From the NCBI GenBank assembly GCA_030549495.1, contig JAUIRK010000984.1:88501-152500 (forward strand): DNA of 64,000 bases. Reading direction: 5' to 3'. The stretch is from Nectonema munidae (lineage: Eukaryota > Nematomorpha > Nectonematoida > Nectonematidae). Below are positions 1 through 12,774 of this stretch, piece by piece. Under the pieces are notes generated by a model. It had not been told where the DNA came from, made no database searches, and saw only the letters and a list, made by a program, of their open reading frames with translations. How positions within the stretch are numbered: position 1 is the first letter of the stretch; each line of letters opens with the position of its first letter. A program made the position numbers and the translations under genes.

Positions 1-165
1 TAGGGTTGTATAGATCTATTTTCTATAGGGGCGTGAGTAAGGTGGGTTAGGTACTGAGTTTCGATAACTGAAGGTCTTGGGTTCGATCTCACATCAAGCC
101 TACTTTCTTATATTTCGATACAAGAGGCGCAATTGTGCCTTTTCCACGGTACCGTTACCTATTAA
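1..165 (+). repeat. tRNA-derived SINE-like sequence
   Basis: A box B-like motif (GGTTCGATCTC, about 90-100) follows a GC-richer leader that could hold a degenerate box A, as in tRNA-derived SINEs. A tail segment around CGATACAAG and GTGCCTT recurs near 43380-43415, which suggests a dispersed family. The left end may lie outside the window. No target duplication was identified. Confidence 0.35.
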
Positions 166-170
166 AAATC

Positions 171-1157
171 ATAAACTAAACCTTAAAAATTGTATAAATT
201 TGGAGAATAAAAAATGTTTTCGACAGAAAAATTAAAGACTAAAGAATTCAAGAATATATTTGATTTAAAACAGTGATTTAGAGATTAAAATTTGTGCATT
301 ATTCAATAGAAACTAGTTAGTAATCGCAATTCAACATTCCCTTTTTTCAGGTTTGCTCCGTTCTATAAAAATTTATCATCTTGAAATTAACAAAACAATT
401 CCCTTCATATCGTAACAGATTTCGTTGCAAATTGAGCAATACTAACTAACGAATTAGTTGTTGGAATAAGAAAAAAAGCGTAAGAAGATGCTTACTTGGC
501 AAACTAAATAATCTGCTTGCTTATTCTTGAATTCAGTGCGTCCTATGTCCCTATTCGTGGATCCGAAAATTGCGTGTTGGGTATATTCCAGGAGCATTGT
601 GTCTTTGCATCACCCAACTACTCTTTTTACTTTTTAATGTTCCTTTTATTGAAATTATTGTGGGAATAAAACTTGAGGGGCTAGAACTTATAAATAGCGT
701 TGATTCTGCTATTACACTATGTGTTTGTTTAATCGTGCCCAGAGTTAATTAAACTGCCTTACTTGAAAATGTGGATGCCAGCCAATTATAAAAAAATTCA
801 TTCCCTGAAATCAACACAACAATAAATTGAAAGAACAAGCACGTGGTTTAATTCACAATTCAAGAACATGAGCGTACAACATTAAAATCTGCAATTAAAA
901 AGATTGAAGCTACACACGCTGAGAGGTTGATTCATCATGGACATGGAACTAACAGACATGCAAATAAAACAGTCATAGCAAACTTTTGATGACAAAATTT
1001 GATACCCTGGAGGGATTATGGTTGTGAAGAAAGAAAGAAAAGCAATTTAGAAGGAAGAAGATAAAAGCCTGTATTCATTGGTCTTCACATAAACAAATAT
1101 TACCGTTTGCACATGGTGAATTTCATATACTTCAAATTAAATTTGAATAACTTATTT
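171..1157. other. Intergenic or intronic DNA, no gene seen
   Basis: AT-rich sequence with only short chance reading frames. It lies downstream of the minus-strand BTB gene, so further exons could be here, but no kelch-repeat coding was recognised. Confidence 0.4.
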
Positions 1158-1649
1158 TTACACATAGGCTTGCAAATAGAAAAAACGGACTAACTCTAGT
1201 TCTCCGAAGAAATGAGATTGAGCAGCTTCTTTGAGAAAGGAATCTTGATGTAGAAGTGAAAGCTCAAATACCTCTAGGCAGTTATGCATAGAAATCTCAT
1301 CTTTCAAAAAAGTTCTAACTTCTTCTTGTATACTTTTCAACTGAAGAAGTTTGCATGCCTCGTATATTGCCTACAAAGGAAGATGCGTTAAAATTTACAA
1401 AGTAAGCAGGTTTTTCTTACGATGGCGTTGGCCGGGTGTAGGTCAATTTCGTTGGTGTAGATGTAGTTGGTGATGACACTCAATGTAGGACTGGACATGG
1501 AATTAAGCCTCACTTCGTTTTTGTTGGTCTCAAGCATTCCATTAGTGAACATGGCCAAGAAGTAGGGAGATGCCGACGATAACGTGAGTTTGTGGCAGGG
1601 GAAAGAGACATTGTCTGCGATCAACTTCACGTCACAAAGAACTTCATTT
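1158..1649 (-). CDS. BTB/POZ-BACK (kelch-like type) protein, two exons, partial
   Basis: Two exons on the minus strand are joined by a 50-bp intron. The first (1649-1421) begins after a TTAG acceptor and encodes a BTB core: LCDVKLIADN, FPCHKLTLSSASPYFLAMF, then a strand-helix region ending NYIYTNEIDL. It ends at a GTAAGA donor. The second starts at 1370 after TTTGTAG, in phase, with AIYEACKLLQLKSIQEEV and the BACK start NCLEVFELSLLHQDSFLKEA. BTB domains of this type dimerise and recruit Cullin-3 in the kelch-like family. The N-terminal start and any kelch repeats are not in view. The frame stays open to 1158, but the true exon may end earlier at a donor. The BTB call is firm; the kelch-like assignment is from overall resemblance. 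Confidence 0.8.
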
Positions 1650-4600
1650 CTAAGTTAGCGAACAAACTGAAATAAATGTTGACACTATTTACTCATGCTT
1701 ATTAAATTGGATATCTCTGAACACCTTGATTTTTAAATGAAGAAAAGTTAGCAAGCAATATTATTGAATTGGCATATGAAGGATGTTCCCTACAAGAACT
1801 TTGATCAAAAAATAATATGAAATCCTGTCATCCCATTACTCTTCAAGATGACCAGCATCTCCAACATAAAAATTAATCCATGACAAAGTTTGCCCAACAA
1901 AAGAACGTATACAAATTTCGAATACTTTAAAAGATTAGGGAATACGGAAAACTGTTGGAAACACTGAGTTATCTACAAGTACCAAACTCGGGAAAATAAT
2001 AAACATCTCTTTTCATAATGCCATTAACAGTTCTACCAAGGGATATCAAAAGCATGATTGTTGCCTTATATCTGCTCATCTTATTATTAGAATACTTACT
2101 TCTTTAATACTCGAGAATATAAAGCAATTTTAGAATAAATTCTTTTGAAAAATAAAAAAAATTTAAGTTCTTAATTTTTTCAAACACTTGTAATGTCTTT
2201 AAAAGCCAAGTCAGGAAATATTTAAAAAAAATAAGCGCCTAAGAATCAGTTAAATGTGGTAAAATATGAAATTCTGTGGTGGAGTTCCGATGAAGAATGA
2301 GAACAAAACGTAAGAAAACACACAACGATTCTGGATTTTGTGTCAAAATAATGAATGAAAAAGCTGTTTCCAAAATGCTTTGCGTTGATGGAGAGACTTC
2401 AAGGTCATCTTCAATGGCAAATTTTTGTGCGATTCAAAAACACATAGATGAAGATCTTACTGGTTGCGAAAAAATAGTTGGAACAAGGCTTTTTCAATTC
2501 TAATATCAATGCAAAGCAATATTGGTAACTAGGACTTTCATACATTAAAGGCGTATTAGTCAGGAAAAAGACAAAAAAAAAGAGGTATAAAGACGCCATC
2601 TTTTTGAATTAGAGTTAAAACTCGAGACGGATGTTCTTTGTTCAATAGCAGATCGAAAATGACTAAATATGAAATGATTCTGCACTCCAATATAAGCAAT
2701 CTCTGACCCATGCTTTAAACTTGGCAATTTGTATTGTGTATAAAACTATTTCAATTATTGAAGAAATTTACAAAGACGCTGAATATGAAACATGCCTTTC
2801 TGCATATTTGATGAATCAACAAAACTGGGAATCAAAATTTATCAAAATCAGAAATCTTATAGGCAATTGGCTCTGTTTTTTGGAAATTTTTAGCAAAAGT
2901 CCATTGAAAATTAAACGCAAACAATTTGTGACGCCCAAATTGAATCTTGATGTCAAAACATGATAAAATTGAATCTTAAATATGTTTGACAGATTCTTAA
3001 AATAAGGAAATCAATTCTGCTTTACATGATATTGACCGAAAAAAATGGATCAGTATATTAAATTTTAAAATATCCTGAAATCTTTCTTAATAAAGTAATG
3101 TGCTAAGAAAAAACAATTTTAAAAAGTGAAGATTGATAATTCCAAAATTTAGAAGAATTTTTGTCCATTGAAAAAATACTTGTATACCCATTTGAAATGT
3201 CCAAACAAAAAGCCATAGTAAAAATGTCTGAAAAACTTTACCATCGTCTCATAATATCCAACATTTGTAGTTAAAATAAATAAACTTAATTCAAAATCTC
3301 ACCAGCACGAAACAGAAAGTAAACTTTTTAAATGAGTTCAAGTATTTTGAATCAACTGGGAAAAGAGCTATAGTTTCGTGTGATTAAAAGTATTTCGGTC
3401 ATGGTTTTATGTGCACGTTTATTTTTGCCTATAGAGGTATACGTGTCAGGTTCCAGCGCCAGTAGCTTGGATGAGTTACATCGCCTTCAAAATTGCTTAG
3501 AAGGTGAGACTTTCAAACTTTGAAAGGTACTTAAATACCAAATGCAACTTGAAAGTTTGTAATCAAGATTCAAGCATAAGATATGAAAAATTTTAAAAAA
3601 AATCATATTTTGCTAGATAATTTTTAAAGTTAATAATTTGGTTAAATTTACACACTTTCTCATTAAATTGATGCTTTCATTCCTTTTTTCATAGCAAAAT
3701 TGAATTTGGATGTCTGTATCTGACATTTCTTCCTGCAATCTAAAAATAGTTTAATGATTCTATAGTAACCAATATTTAAGGGTTTACAATAAAATGAATA
3801 TTCAATAAAATAGGTTAAGAAATGTAAATGGAATATACAAAACCTGAAAATAAAGGAACAAGATTTCGAAGGGTAAATGATTTGGATTAAAGAACAATTC
3901 AGGTGAAATGAGTTAAGGGGGGGAATGGGATCATGAGAAGCTAATTTCAGAATTATTAAACGAAGCTAAAACCTAAAATTTAGTAAAGCAGTTTAACTAT
4001 CACTGCTTCGGTGCAAAAAATAATTTGTCTATTCTACAAGTACATTTTACGTAAAAAACAATTCTCCTTTATGCTCAAAGACAGTATACATTCATTGTTG
4101 TCTTGCTCTATTAAAAAATTCATTCTCTTTATAAGCATGAGAAGAAATCGAGAAATTCTTCCAAACTTCATGTCATTATGTCTGCCTATTGAATTTTGAT
4201 GCCTCGCCTATATTTCCAAATTTTTTATGGACTCCCTCATCTCATGACAATCAAATACGATTTTATTTATTTAATTTTTATAATTTATTTTCTATTTTTT
4301 CTTACGTGTTTTACTTCTGCGTTTTTATGCATGATAAATCACTCTTTAAAAAGTTCTTCAAATTATTTAATATTTCTTTTTTCGCATATTTTATATCGAA
4401 TATTCGTATAGCTCAAACTTTCTTTCGAGTCCAGAATATTTCCTACATCATATCAAATTAGAAGTATTTCTAAGTCCATTTTTTTATAACTCAAACTTAT
4501 TTTGCAACACCAACACTCAAATTTCAAGTGATTTTTATTTTCTGAGGGGAACTCATAGATTATTTAGAAAATTCATTTTGCAATAATCGCTTCAATAGCA

Positions 4601-4691
4601 TGACATCTGCAGAATGTGGTAGTTATTGCAATACTGAAGCTCTTATAATCATAATCACAATATGAATATAATCTTCAAATCTCTCCAATTT
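1650..4691. other. Non-coding stretch
   Basis: AT-rich sequence with several 60-80-codon chance frames (for example near 2300-2500 and 2720-2960) that show no recognisable motif or splice context. Nothing else is supported here. Confidence 0.4.
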
Positions 4692-4724
4692 ATACACTCG
4701 CACCAATACTTGCACAATCATAGC
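4692..4724 (+). repeat. 33-bp dispersed repeat, copy 1
   Basis: The segment starting ATACACTCGCACC and ending ACAATCATAGC recurs at 6199-6231 with one mismatch. It is followed here by a short (CT)n run. It probably belongs to a degraded transposon or SINE family. Confidence 0.5.
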
Positions 4725-4733
4725 GATCACCTG

Positions 4734-4752
4734 TCTCTCTCTCTCTCTCTCT
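4734..4752. repeat. (CT)n microsatellite
   Basis: About nine uninterrupted TC units. Confidence 0.8.
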
Positions 4753-6198
4753 ATTTAGGGAAAGCATATTCATGTCTCAACGAACGGATATTATTGGGAT
4801 CTCTTCATAGTCAAGCACAGGTTATTTAGGAGCGAAAAGGTTTTCAAGGAACACCTTTATGTATAAAAATACGCTTAACTCGCCTTTTCAAGTAACAGAC
4901 CTCTTCAAAAATTCCCTTTAAAGTTTGGAACCTCTATTAAAAAAATACATCAAATGTAAACATAAAATGTACATTTAGCAAAATTAATCAATCAATTTTA
5001 CAGTTATTTTTTAGAAGGGTGAAGTCTGACCAAGTATTACGACTATAAAAAAGCCCATTCACTACACATTCTTACGGTTTTTAATTTTGTTAATTATTTA
5101 ACAGTGAACCTTTTTTATGTTTCATACTACTTCTTTTTAACTGTTTTTAATTCAGCTTAGTTAACTTTAAAATAGTTTTATATCGAATGTAAGTTAAAAT
5201 ATATTAAAAAAATTAAACATAATTATCGTACTTGCTCTTTGTCTTGAAAAAAAAGATAAAATAGTGGAATAGTGTTGAACACGCTAATCCGGTTGTCAAC
5301 TTTCACAAAAGATCGATTTAGATTTTTGGTTTTGATATTAACTCGTGTCGAAATTTGCTTATTCACAAAAATAAGTTATAGCAAAGGGAATCAGAATATG
5401 AATGCCATTCTTTGCTAAAAGAGGTTATGCTTGCAATAATGCACACTAAAATTACTTCAAGCTTCGTGTTAAATTGAATTGTTAGTTATTTTGTCCTTAG
5501 GTCAATGAGATCATCGTTAGCAAGATCATTATAACTAATACAATCAATACCCTCAAGATTAGAGTTTTCTATAGTCCATGAAAGAGTTATGTGGAGTAAC
5601 CAGATGTGCACAGAATTCTGTATGCAATAATTAAAACAAGTTCTCTTTGTTATCCAAAACTTTTGAAAAGTTGCAACGCTTCAAATCAGGGGCGCGCATC
5701 CAAAGCCCGAAAAGCGGAATTTTCAATTTTCTCAATTATATATCTTTTTTATAGTATTTAAAAGACTTATTTGTCTTGTGAGTAGTTTTTAATATTTGTT
5801 TTCTTGTTTTAAGGCCAAGTATTAGAATAAATATTTAAAAAAATCCATTAACGTCCACTTCTTTGATATAATACTGCAAATTTAAGCCATATCTGATCAG
5901 AGGGAGTAATGTAGCCAGTAATTTGAACAAGGGCTCAAACATTTTTGAGCGAAGCAAATATTAACATAACAACAATCGGTTCGGTGCTATGATACATCAC
6001 GAATTATACGCTTGGGACTCGAGACATAGGGAGCCGCTTTTTTGTTATTTGTGACTCCGGCTCCGAAGTCCTGCCCATAACTATATAAGAACTCTATAAT
6101 TTAAAGCTTGAGGGTTTAGCCCTATTAATTACTGTAACCAGGTCAATGGATAATAGAATGTATTTTGCCCCTTTTTATAGACCTACAACGAATCATTG
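4753..6198. other. Non-coding stretch
   Basis: No open gene recognised. A somewhat GC-richer patch around 6010-6075 (GACTCCGGCTCCGAAG) looks like repeat debris but could not be assigned. Confidence 0.4.
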
Positions 6199-6231
6199 AT
6201 ACACTCGCATCAATACTTGCACAATCATAGC
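6199..6231 (+). repeat. 33-bp dispersed repeat, copy 2
   Basis: Same unit as 4692-4724 with one C/T difference. The flanking sequences do not match, so the shared unit is short. Confidence 0.5.
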
Positions 6232-8026
6232 ATTTTCATGGTAACATTTTGTTGCTAAATATTTTTAAATTTAATTTTAAGCAACAATGCATTTCAGTAC
6301 TGAGTAATCAATCCACCTAGCTAATTCATTTGAAATGAACCAGGCTGATGACAATTAGTGAGATGAGAAATATCTTTTAGCTCCTAATCAATATTGCATC
6401 GGATAGTGGGGTTGTTGAATAATTTACTGTTGGATAAATTAGATCTGACTGTATTACCAATGTGTCTTCTAATAATCCTTTCCATATGGTCTTTAGAAAA
6501 AAGAGAGATTTTTAGCCTTGGAACACCAAATATAAAATTCACCAAAAAATTCTGTTTACTAAAGATTTACAAAAGAGATCATTTTTAGTCATGGTATAAA
6601 GCCTTCAATTGGTTAGAGTATAGCATTTCTGGGGATAGACTATACAAATAGACGGTGCAAGAGTTTGGTTATTAAAGTCAAATTTCAATGTTGTGGATGA
6701 AGGGATTCAAAAGAATTGGTATAGGAAAAATACAAAAAAAACTAAATTTAATTAATCTAAATCTATCTCCCGAAAATCTTCAGGAGTGAACTCCAATGTA
6801 GTTTATATTTGAACTAAAACAACATTAAAGCTATTTAAAATAATTTCCAGAAAATAAATGGCAGCTTATTTTGACAAATATTACCAAAAAATCATTAGAA
6901 TTTATAAAGTATTGATTTAAAGAACCTAAAACTTGAATAACAGTAATAAAGCATGTACGCACACGCTTGTGCGCAAGTAAATAAAAAATCGCGCAAAGAG
7001 CATATATAATCGAAAATTGATAAGAAATTCACGGCTCGGAATATACTATGGGTTCGGGTCGGGGCGTGGCAAAATGAGCTGACAGAAACAAAGTTAAATT
7101 GCCACCTAATAAAAAGATATGAACATGAAACTTGACATACATATAAATCTCGAGTTTCTTATTCAGAAAAATATCATCTTAATCTATAAAGTTATGTCAA
7201 AGACCTCATTCTGATGATAAGAATGTAAATTTTTTATAATTGTGAACCATTTTTGTTACCTCGATAAGTATTGAAATGTCTATGCGAAAAAAATAAATAA
7301 ATAAGATTAAACAAAATATAAAACTTTCTTAACGGGTGAATATATTTAATTTTTTTTATAAAATTACCTAAATTAACAAATCTAGAAAATGTTAGATTAT
7401 TACCAAATAAAAAAATTGTGTTTATGGTAAAATATTTTTTGACATATTTCTCAATTTTTTTCCTATTTTTCTTTTTGCAAATAACCTCTTGCTAATTTTA
7501 CAAAAACTATTCTATTTAATTGTACAGCTTTGTTTTATAAAATAAGTACCTTAAAACCTGAGGATTAAAGACAAGTAGAGTTAACTTTATTTTTAATGTA
7601 TTATTCTATGTTTTTAGGTATAATATTTCCCAAATAAATTAAAACGACTCACATCTATTGAATATCCGCAGACTTTTACTGATTATTTTTTATATGTAAA
7701 ACTAGAAGTTGTGTTTTTGTCTAGATTTATTGAATAAAAGTAATTATATGAACACTATAATTTAAATTTGAGTTGGGCTAAAAATGACGCTAAAACGCTT
7801 ATATCTACTTTTTGGAAAAATAATATAAAATTTAAAATTTTATATAATTTGCTTTTATTAATTTTAATCGTTTCGGTAAAGTTATATGTTAAATTGAAGT
7901 GAGATTGTGGTCAAAAATGACCGCGATTAAAGATTTAAAATATTTTTTCATTTTCTTTATATATATTTTTTTCTTCTATGTAGTTGACATAACTCACAAT
8001 TATTGGACTTTGAGATAAAAGCCCTG
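6232..8026. other. Non-coding stretch
   Basis: Very AT-rich with no recognisable gene. A short alternating purine-pyrimidine patch (TACGCACACGCTTGTGCGCA, about 6957) is the only distinctive feature. Confidence 0.4.
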
Positions 8027-8160
8027 ACACGTTAACGACCAGAATAATCAGACGATATCTAATTTAAAGCAGAAGATTTGTATTAAAGAGCATTGATAAA
8101 CGCAGACGATTTTATTTTTGCGAAGTCGACTATAGTCGACATTGGACGTTAACGCGTGGT
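8027..8160. repeat. Short inverted-repeat element (possible MITE) with a perfect palindrome
   Basis: The left end ACACGTTAACGACC and the inverted right end ACCACGCGTTAACGTCC are near-complementary over a 134-bp span. Just inside the right end is the perfect 16-bp palindrome GTCGACTATAGTCGAC (8125-8140). No coding and no confident target duplication. Confidence 0.35.
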
Positions 8161-8541
8161 AACTAAAATATTATAGCAATTTGACTGAAAATTTTAATTT
8201 ACATTTGGTTAAAAATCTAAAGAATTTCAAAAAATAGAGTTTTCTTTTTGAATTGAATACAAGAAAATGAATCTATAGAAGGACTTTGTAATGAATTTGA
8301 CTGAACAAAGCTTATTGATATAAAAAAAAAGTTATTTTCATGCCATATTAAACGCACAGTATAATTTCAAAGTGCTTGAAAATTTCATAGTGAACCAAAT
8401 TTTTTTAATATAATTAAAAAATTATCCTGCCGGGTAATGTGCTATTGCCTGTAAACCAGCATAGGTGGTTATATATGGTGGCGCATCAAACAAACTTACA
8501 AATTATAAACTATAAAAAATTATCCAAATGAAATATTATTG

Positions 8542-8847
8542 TGTTGTGATAAAAGCGATACAAAATAAACTCTTTATTTAACACCCTAAAATGTAGTTGG
8601 TATAAAAGTGCAAAAGAAAGAAGTGAAATGTCTTACTAACATCAGAAGTGAGGAAACAAGCAACAAGGAACAGGACAACAGGGTGAATAAACAGATAAAA
8701 AATGAGTGTAATATATATTAACATGATTTGTATAATTGAAGTTAATGGCAGGTTTTTACAATTAAGCTCGAGTGATAAAATAATGTGGAGAGAAGATTTG
8801 ATAATGGAAAAGGTGAAGTGATGCTTGAAGGCTTGAATTATACTACA
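8542..8847 (-). repeat. LTR (3' LTR of the Ty3/Gypsy element)
   Basis: 306 bp, TG...CA bounded, paired with 12465-12769. It is preceded by the TATTG duplication and bordered on its inner side by the polypurine tract. Confidence 0.93.
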
Positions 8848-11800
8848 CTCTTCCCTCCTAAGTAATCTTCCAAAGTGAATCTTTTTGGCGGGTTTTTGAT
8901 TCTTGTTGATCTTCTAGTCATACTCATCAGTTTCGGATCCATTTCTTCATTACTTTGAACATCATCTTCAGTTGTTTGCAATTTGTTTACTTCTCTGTGT
9001 TGATCTTCTATATTTGATGATTGTTCATTTTGATTACTTTGATCACAACAAGTTTTAGGTGCTAAGTCGTAAAACACTCGTTTCCCGACCATCACTCTTA
9101 CGAATGCGAGCGGAATTATGATTGGCTTCTATAAGCTCCACTTCGTCTACTGGGGACTCATATTTTGAAAATTTAACATGTTTTTTTAAATAAACCGGCC
9201 CAGGGCTTAGCAGCCAGTTGGGCAATGCCTCGTCATTAGAGGTCCTACGACGGTGAATAAATAGACGTTCGTGTGGTGTTTCGTTAGTGGTGGTGCATAA
9301 TAACGACTGTTGAGAATGTAAAACCTGCTGTAGAACTTCTTCCCACTGAGATAAGGGTAAACCTTTATTTTTACATGCAAGAACTAAAGACCTCCAAATA
9401 ACCCTGTTGTAGCGTTCAAATTGAGCGTTAGATGTAGGATGATAGGGCATTGTATAAGAGGGGACTATACCGTGGTTTTTCAACCAATCTTTAAATTCTT
9501 TTGAAGTTAAATGGGTACCTCTATCTGAATGAATAATTTGTGGTAAACCAAAAACGGTGAAAATACTAAAAAGATGTTCCTTAGCATTGTTTGTATCAGC
9601 GTATTTACATGGAAAGGTCCAAACGAACCTACTGTATTCATCAATAACAGTGAATAGGTACCTGTTTTTGGATGTAGTGGGTAAGGTTCCTTTATAATCT
9701 ATTGATAAGCGTTGAAATGGCTCAGTTGCTCTGATTAAATGAGAGTCAGGAGGTTTATAAAAACGAGGCTTTACTTCTGAACAAATGGAACACAAGTTAT
9801 TAATTTCTCTGACTTCTTGAAGTGAATAAATAAAGGACGACAAAGTTCCTGATGTAACTCCCTGAGTTTATTTACCCTGATAGAAGAAACACGTGAAAAT
9901 AGATCTGCAGCTACATTGTTTTTTCCCGGTCTATAGTTAATATCGTACCTAAACTGGGCCAATTCAAGTCTCCAACGGACAATTTTATCATTTTTATTTT
10001 ACTTAGACTCTTATTGGCATTCATAAGAAATGAGACTGGCTTTTGATCAGTAATTATGGTGAAACGCCGTCCCATCAACAGATGTTTCCATTTACGTACT
10101 GAGTCCACTATTGCTAAGGCTTCCTTTTCTATAGAAGGATAACTTTTCTCATGGTTGTGAAAAGTTCTAGAGTGGTACGCTACCGGTCTTCCTTTTTGAC
10201 TTAAAATAGCGGAAAGTGCTAAATCTGAAGCGTCAGTTTCAACTGTGAAATTGCCATCATTTTCAGATATGGAGTATAACAAAGATTTAGATAAAGAAGT
10301 TTTCAAGGTTTCAAAAGATTTTTCTTGATTTTCACTTAATGGAAATTTAGAACAATTTAATAAAAAACGAATACTGTCAGAGTAATGAGGTATAAATTTA
10401 GCATAATATGCGAATAAACCTAGAACACGTTCTAACTTTTTTTTACTATTTGCAACAGGTAATCGCATCAACGGCTCAATCCTCTTAGGGTCATGCGGAA
10501 TTGTACCATTCTTAATTTCATATCCCAACAAGTTAATTTTGTCAGTTGAGAAAACACATTTTTCTTGATTTAGCGTAAGGCCGTATTTCTCAACAACCGA
10601 CATAAACTTTTTCAAATTGTCATCATGCTCTTGTTTCGTTTTACCGCACACTGTAATATCATCAAGATACGCTACGACTCCACGGCAATCGCTTTCATTA
10701 ATTATAGTGTTTATAACACGTGAAAAAACAGCCACAGCATTAGTTAATCCAAACGGGATACGATTAAATTCATAAAGACTGTTATTAGCCTCGAAAGCTG
10801 TAAACTTCCTTTCATCTGGAGAAATCTCTATTTGATGGTATGCTGAAGTCATGTCAAGTTTCGAAAAAAAATTGTAATGTGAAACCTTCTGAATAATATC
10901 ATCAATTCGGGGAAGCGGGTAGGCATCTAAGGAAGAATATTTATTAACTGTTGTACTGTAATCTATGCACATACGTGGTTTATTCACTTCATTACGCACC
11001 ACCAAGACTTGAGCACGCCAAGAACTATTACTATGTCTAATTATTTTTGTTTGAAGTAGCCTTTGAACTTCTTGAGCAATAAATATTTTATCTAAATTTG
11101 AATGCAACCTTGATTTGATGGCTATAGGTTTGCAACTCTTAGACAAATTGGGAAAAAGTTGAGGATATGGAATGTTAAAAGGTTTTAAAGCACATAATTT
11201 CAATGATTCTAAAGGCCCACCAAAGTTAACTACTAAGCTTTTGTGTTTTACTTGGAAATCTTCACCAAGAATTACATCGCTTATCAAAGTTTTCATTATT
11301 AAAAGCTTAACACTTTCATAAGCACGCCCTTCAAACATTATATCTGTACGGATAAAGGAATTAATTATCAAACTAGATTTTTAAGCCAATTCTACAGTAA
11401 ATTTATTACAAAGCTTTATTGGTAGATTTAAATCAAATACAATTTTCTCATTTAAAAAAGGATAATTCTGATCCGGTATCAATAAGCGCTCTTAATTCTT
11501 TCTCTTTTATCAAAATTGGTCGGAAAAATCGTGATGATAAATTGAGGGTCGCTAGTTTAACATTGTTGGGACTTTTTAAAATGGCAGTTGACTGTGTTTT
11601 TAAAAAAGTTTGTATAACATTAAACTTTTTTTTAGACATACACATTTTTTAAAAATGGCCAGTTCTGCCACAAGAGTGTCATACTATGAAACGCGCGGGG
11701 CAATGTATCTTAGAATGTACAGGATTACCAGAGTTATAACATTCTCTACGTATCGCTGTATTTGATCAGCCCAAAATGTTGAAGCCGAACTGTGTTCTTT

Positions 11801-12464
11801 TGTTTCTGAAACTACAGCTGAAACAAAAGAATTATCCTTATACGCTAATGAGTTTTTCTTTGCAAACTCTAATGACCTAGCTAAATTAATTGCTTCCTCT
11901 AATGAGTAATCAGCCTCAAGTATTCTTGTTCTTATTGAGGGGTCTTTTAGACCCGTTACGAAAGAATCCAAAACCAACATACTCTGATGCTCATCAGCGC
12001 TTACAGCTTTTACTTTACAGTCCCTTACCATTTTCCTAAACTCAGATATATAAGTATCTATCTATTCAGTTTCATTTTGCTTTCGATTCATTAGTAGATG
12101 TCTAGCATAAATAGTGTTCCTCTCCTTTGTATACAGTTTGTCTAAATGATCTATCGCTTCAGAAAACGTAGAAACCTCTGAAACCAAATCATATATTTCA
12201 TTTGAAATGTGAGCAGTTCTAAACAATCGGCTTGATCGGTAGGAGGGGGAGCAATACTTTCTAAAAATTTGTTAAATCCCCGTTTGAACTGTTTGTAAGA
12301 ACTTTCTGAGTTAGACAGACCCGGTAAAACCTCAAAAACAGAGGGTCGAAGCAAATTAGCCTTAGACATTCCATTAGTGTGTAAGGACGAGCTGCACGAC
12401 TTATTATCTATCATTTGATAACTAAACAGACGTAAATTTCATGTTGATGATTAGGTGTTAAAAA

Positions 12465-12769
12465 TGTTGTGATAAAAGCGAGACAAAATAAACTCTTTAT
12501 TTAACCCTGAAATGTAGTTGGTATAAAAGTGCAAAAGAAAGAAGTAAAATGTCTTACTAACATCAGGAGTGAGAAAAGAAGCAACAACGAACAGGACAAC
12601 AGGGTGAATAAACAGATAGAAAATGAGTGTAATGTATATTAACATGATTTGTATAATTGAAGTTAATGGCAAGGTTTTTACAATTAAGCTCGAGTGATAA
12701 AAATAAGTCGAGAGGAGATTTGATAATGGAAAAGGTGAAGTGATGCTTGAAGGCTTGAATTATACTACA
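12465..12769 (-). repeat. LTR (5' LTR of the Ty3/Gypsy element)
   Basis: 305 bp, the partner of 8542-8847, followed by the second TATTG. A primer-binding site matching a specific tRNA was not identified with confidence next to it. Confidence 0.93.
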
Positions 12770-12774
12770 TATTG

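Larger units (their letters stand above)
8542..12769 (-). mobile_element. Ty3/Gypsy LTR retrotransposon fossil, both ends present
   Basis: Two LTRs of about 305 bp start TGTTGTGATA and end TATACTACA, flanked by the 5-bp target duplication TATTG (8537-8541 and 12770-12774). A purine tract, AGGAGGGAAGAG, abuts the 3' LTR, as expected of the family. Parts in order on the minus strand: a gag-like region (about 12.4-11.7 kb); an aspartic protease region with the ALIDTGSE motif (about 11.6-11.45 kb); reverse transcriptase with YLDD and RNase H with TDASD (about 11.4-9.9 kb); an integrase core with HSDRGTH (about 9.8-9.05 kb); and a short basic tail. It is broken, with roughly half a dozen interruptions. 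The LTRs differ at about 4-5% of sites by eye, so insertion is fairly recent. The element is compact (4.2 kb), and no envelope gene was seen. Confidence 0.93.

Noticed and set aside
570-752. 60-codon hydrophobic plus-strand frame as a membrane protein
   Set aside because: No upstream or splice support and no motif; typical of AT-rich chance frames.
1158-1649. MATH-BTB or zinc finger BTB gene
   Set aside because: No MATH domain or fingers seen; the BACK-like segment after BTB fits the kelch-like type better.
4011-4461. Overlapping Phe/Tyr/Ile-rich frames
   Set aside because: Low-complexity T-rich DNA; composition explains the open frames.
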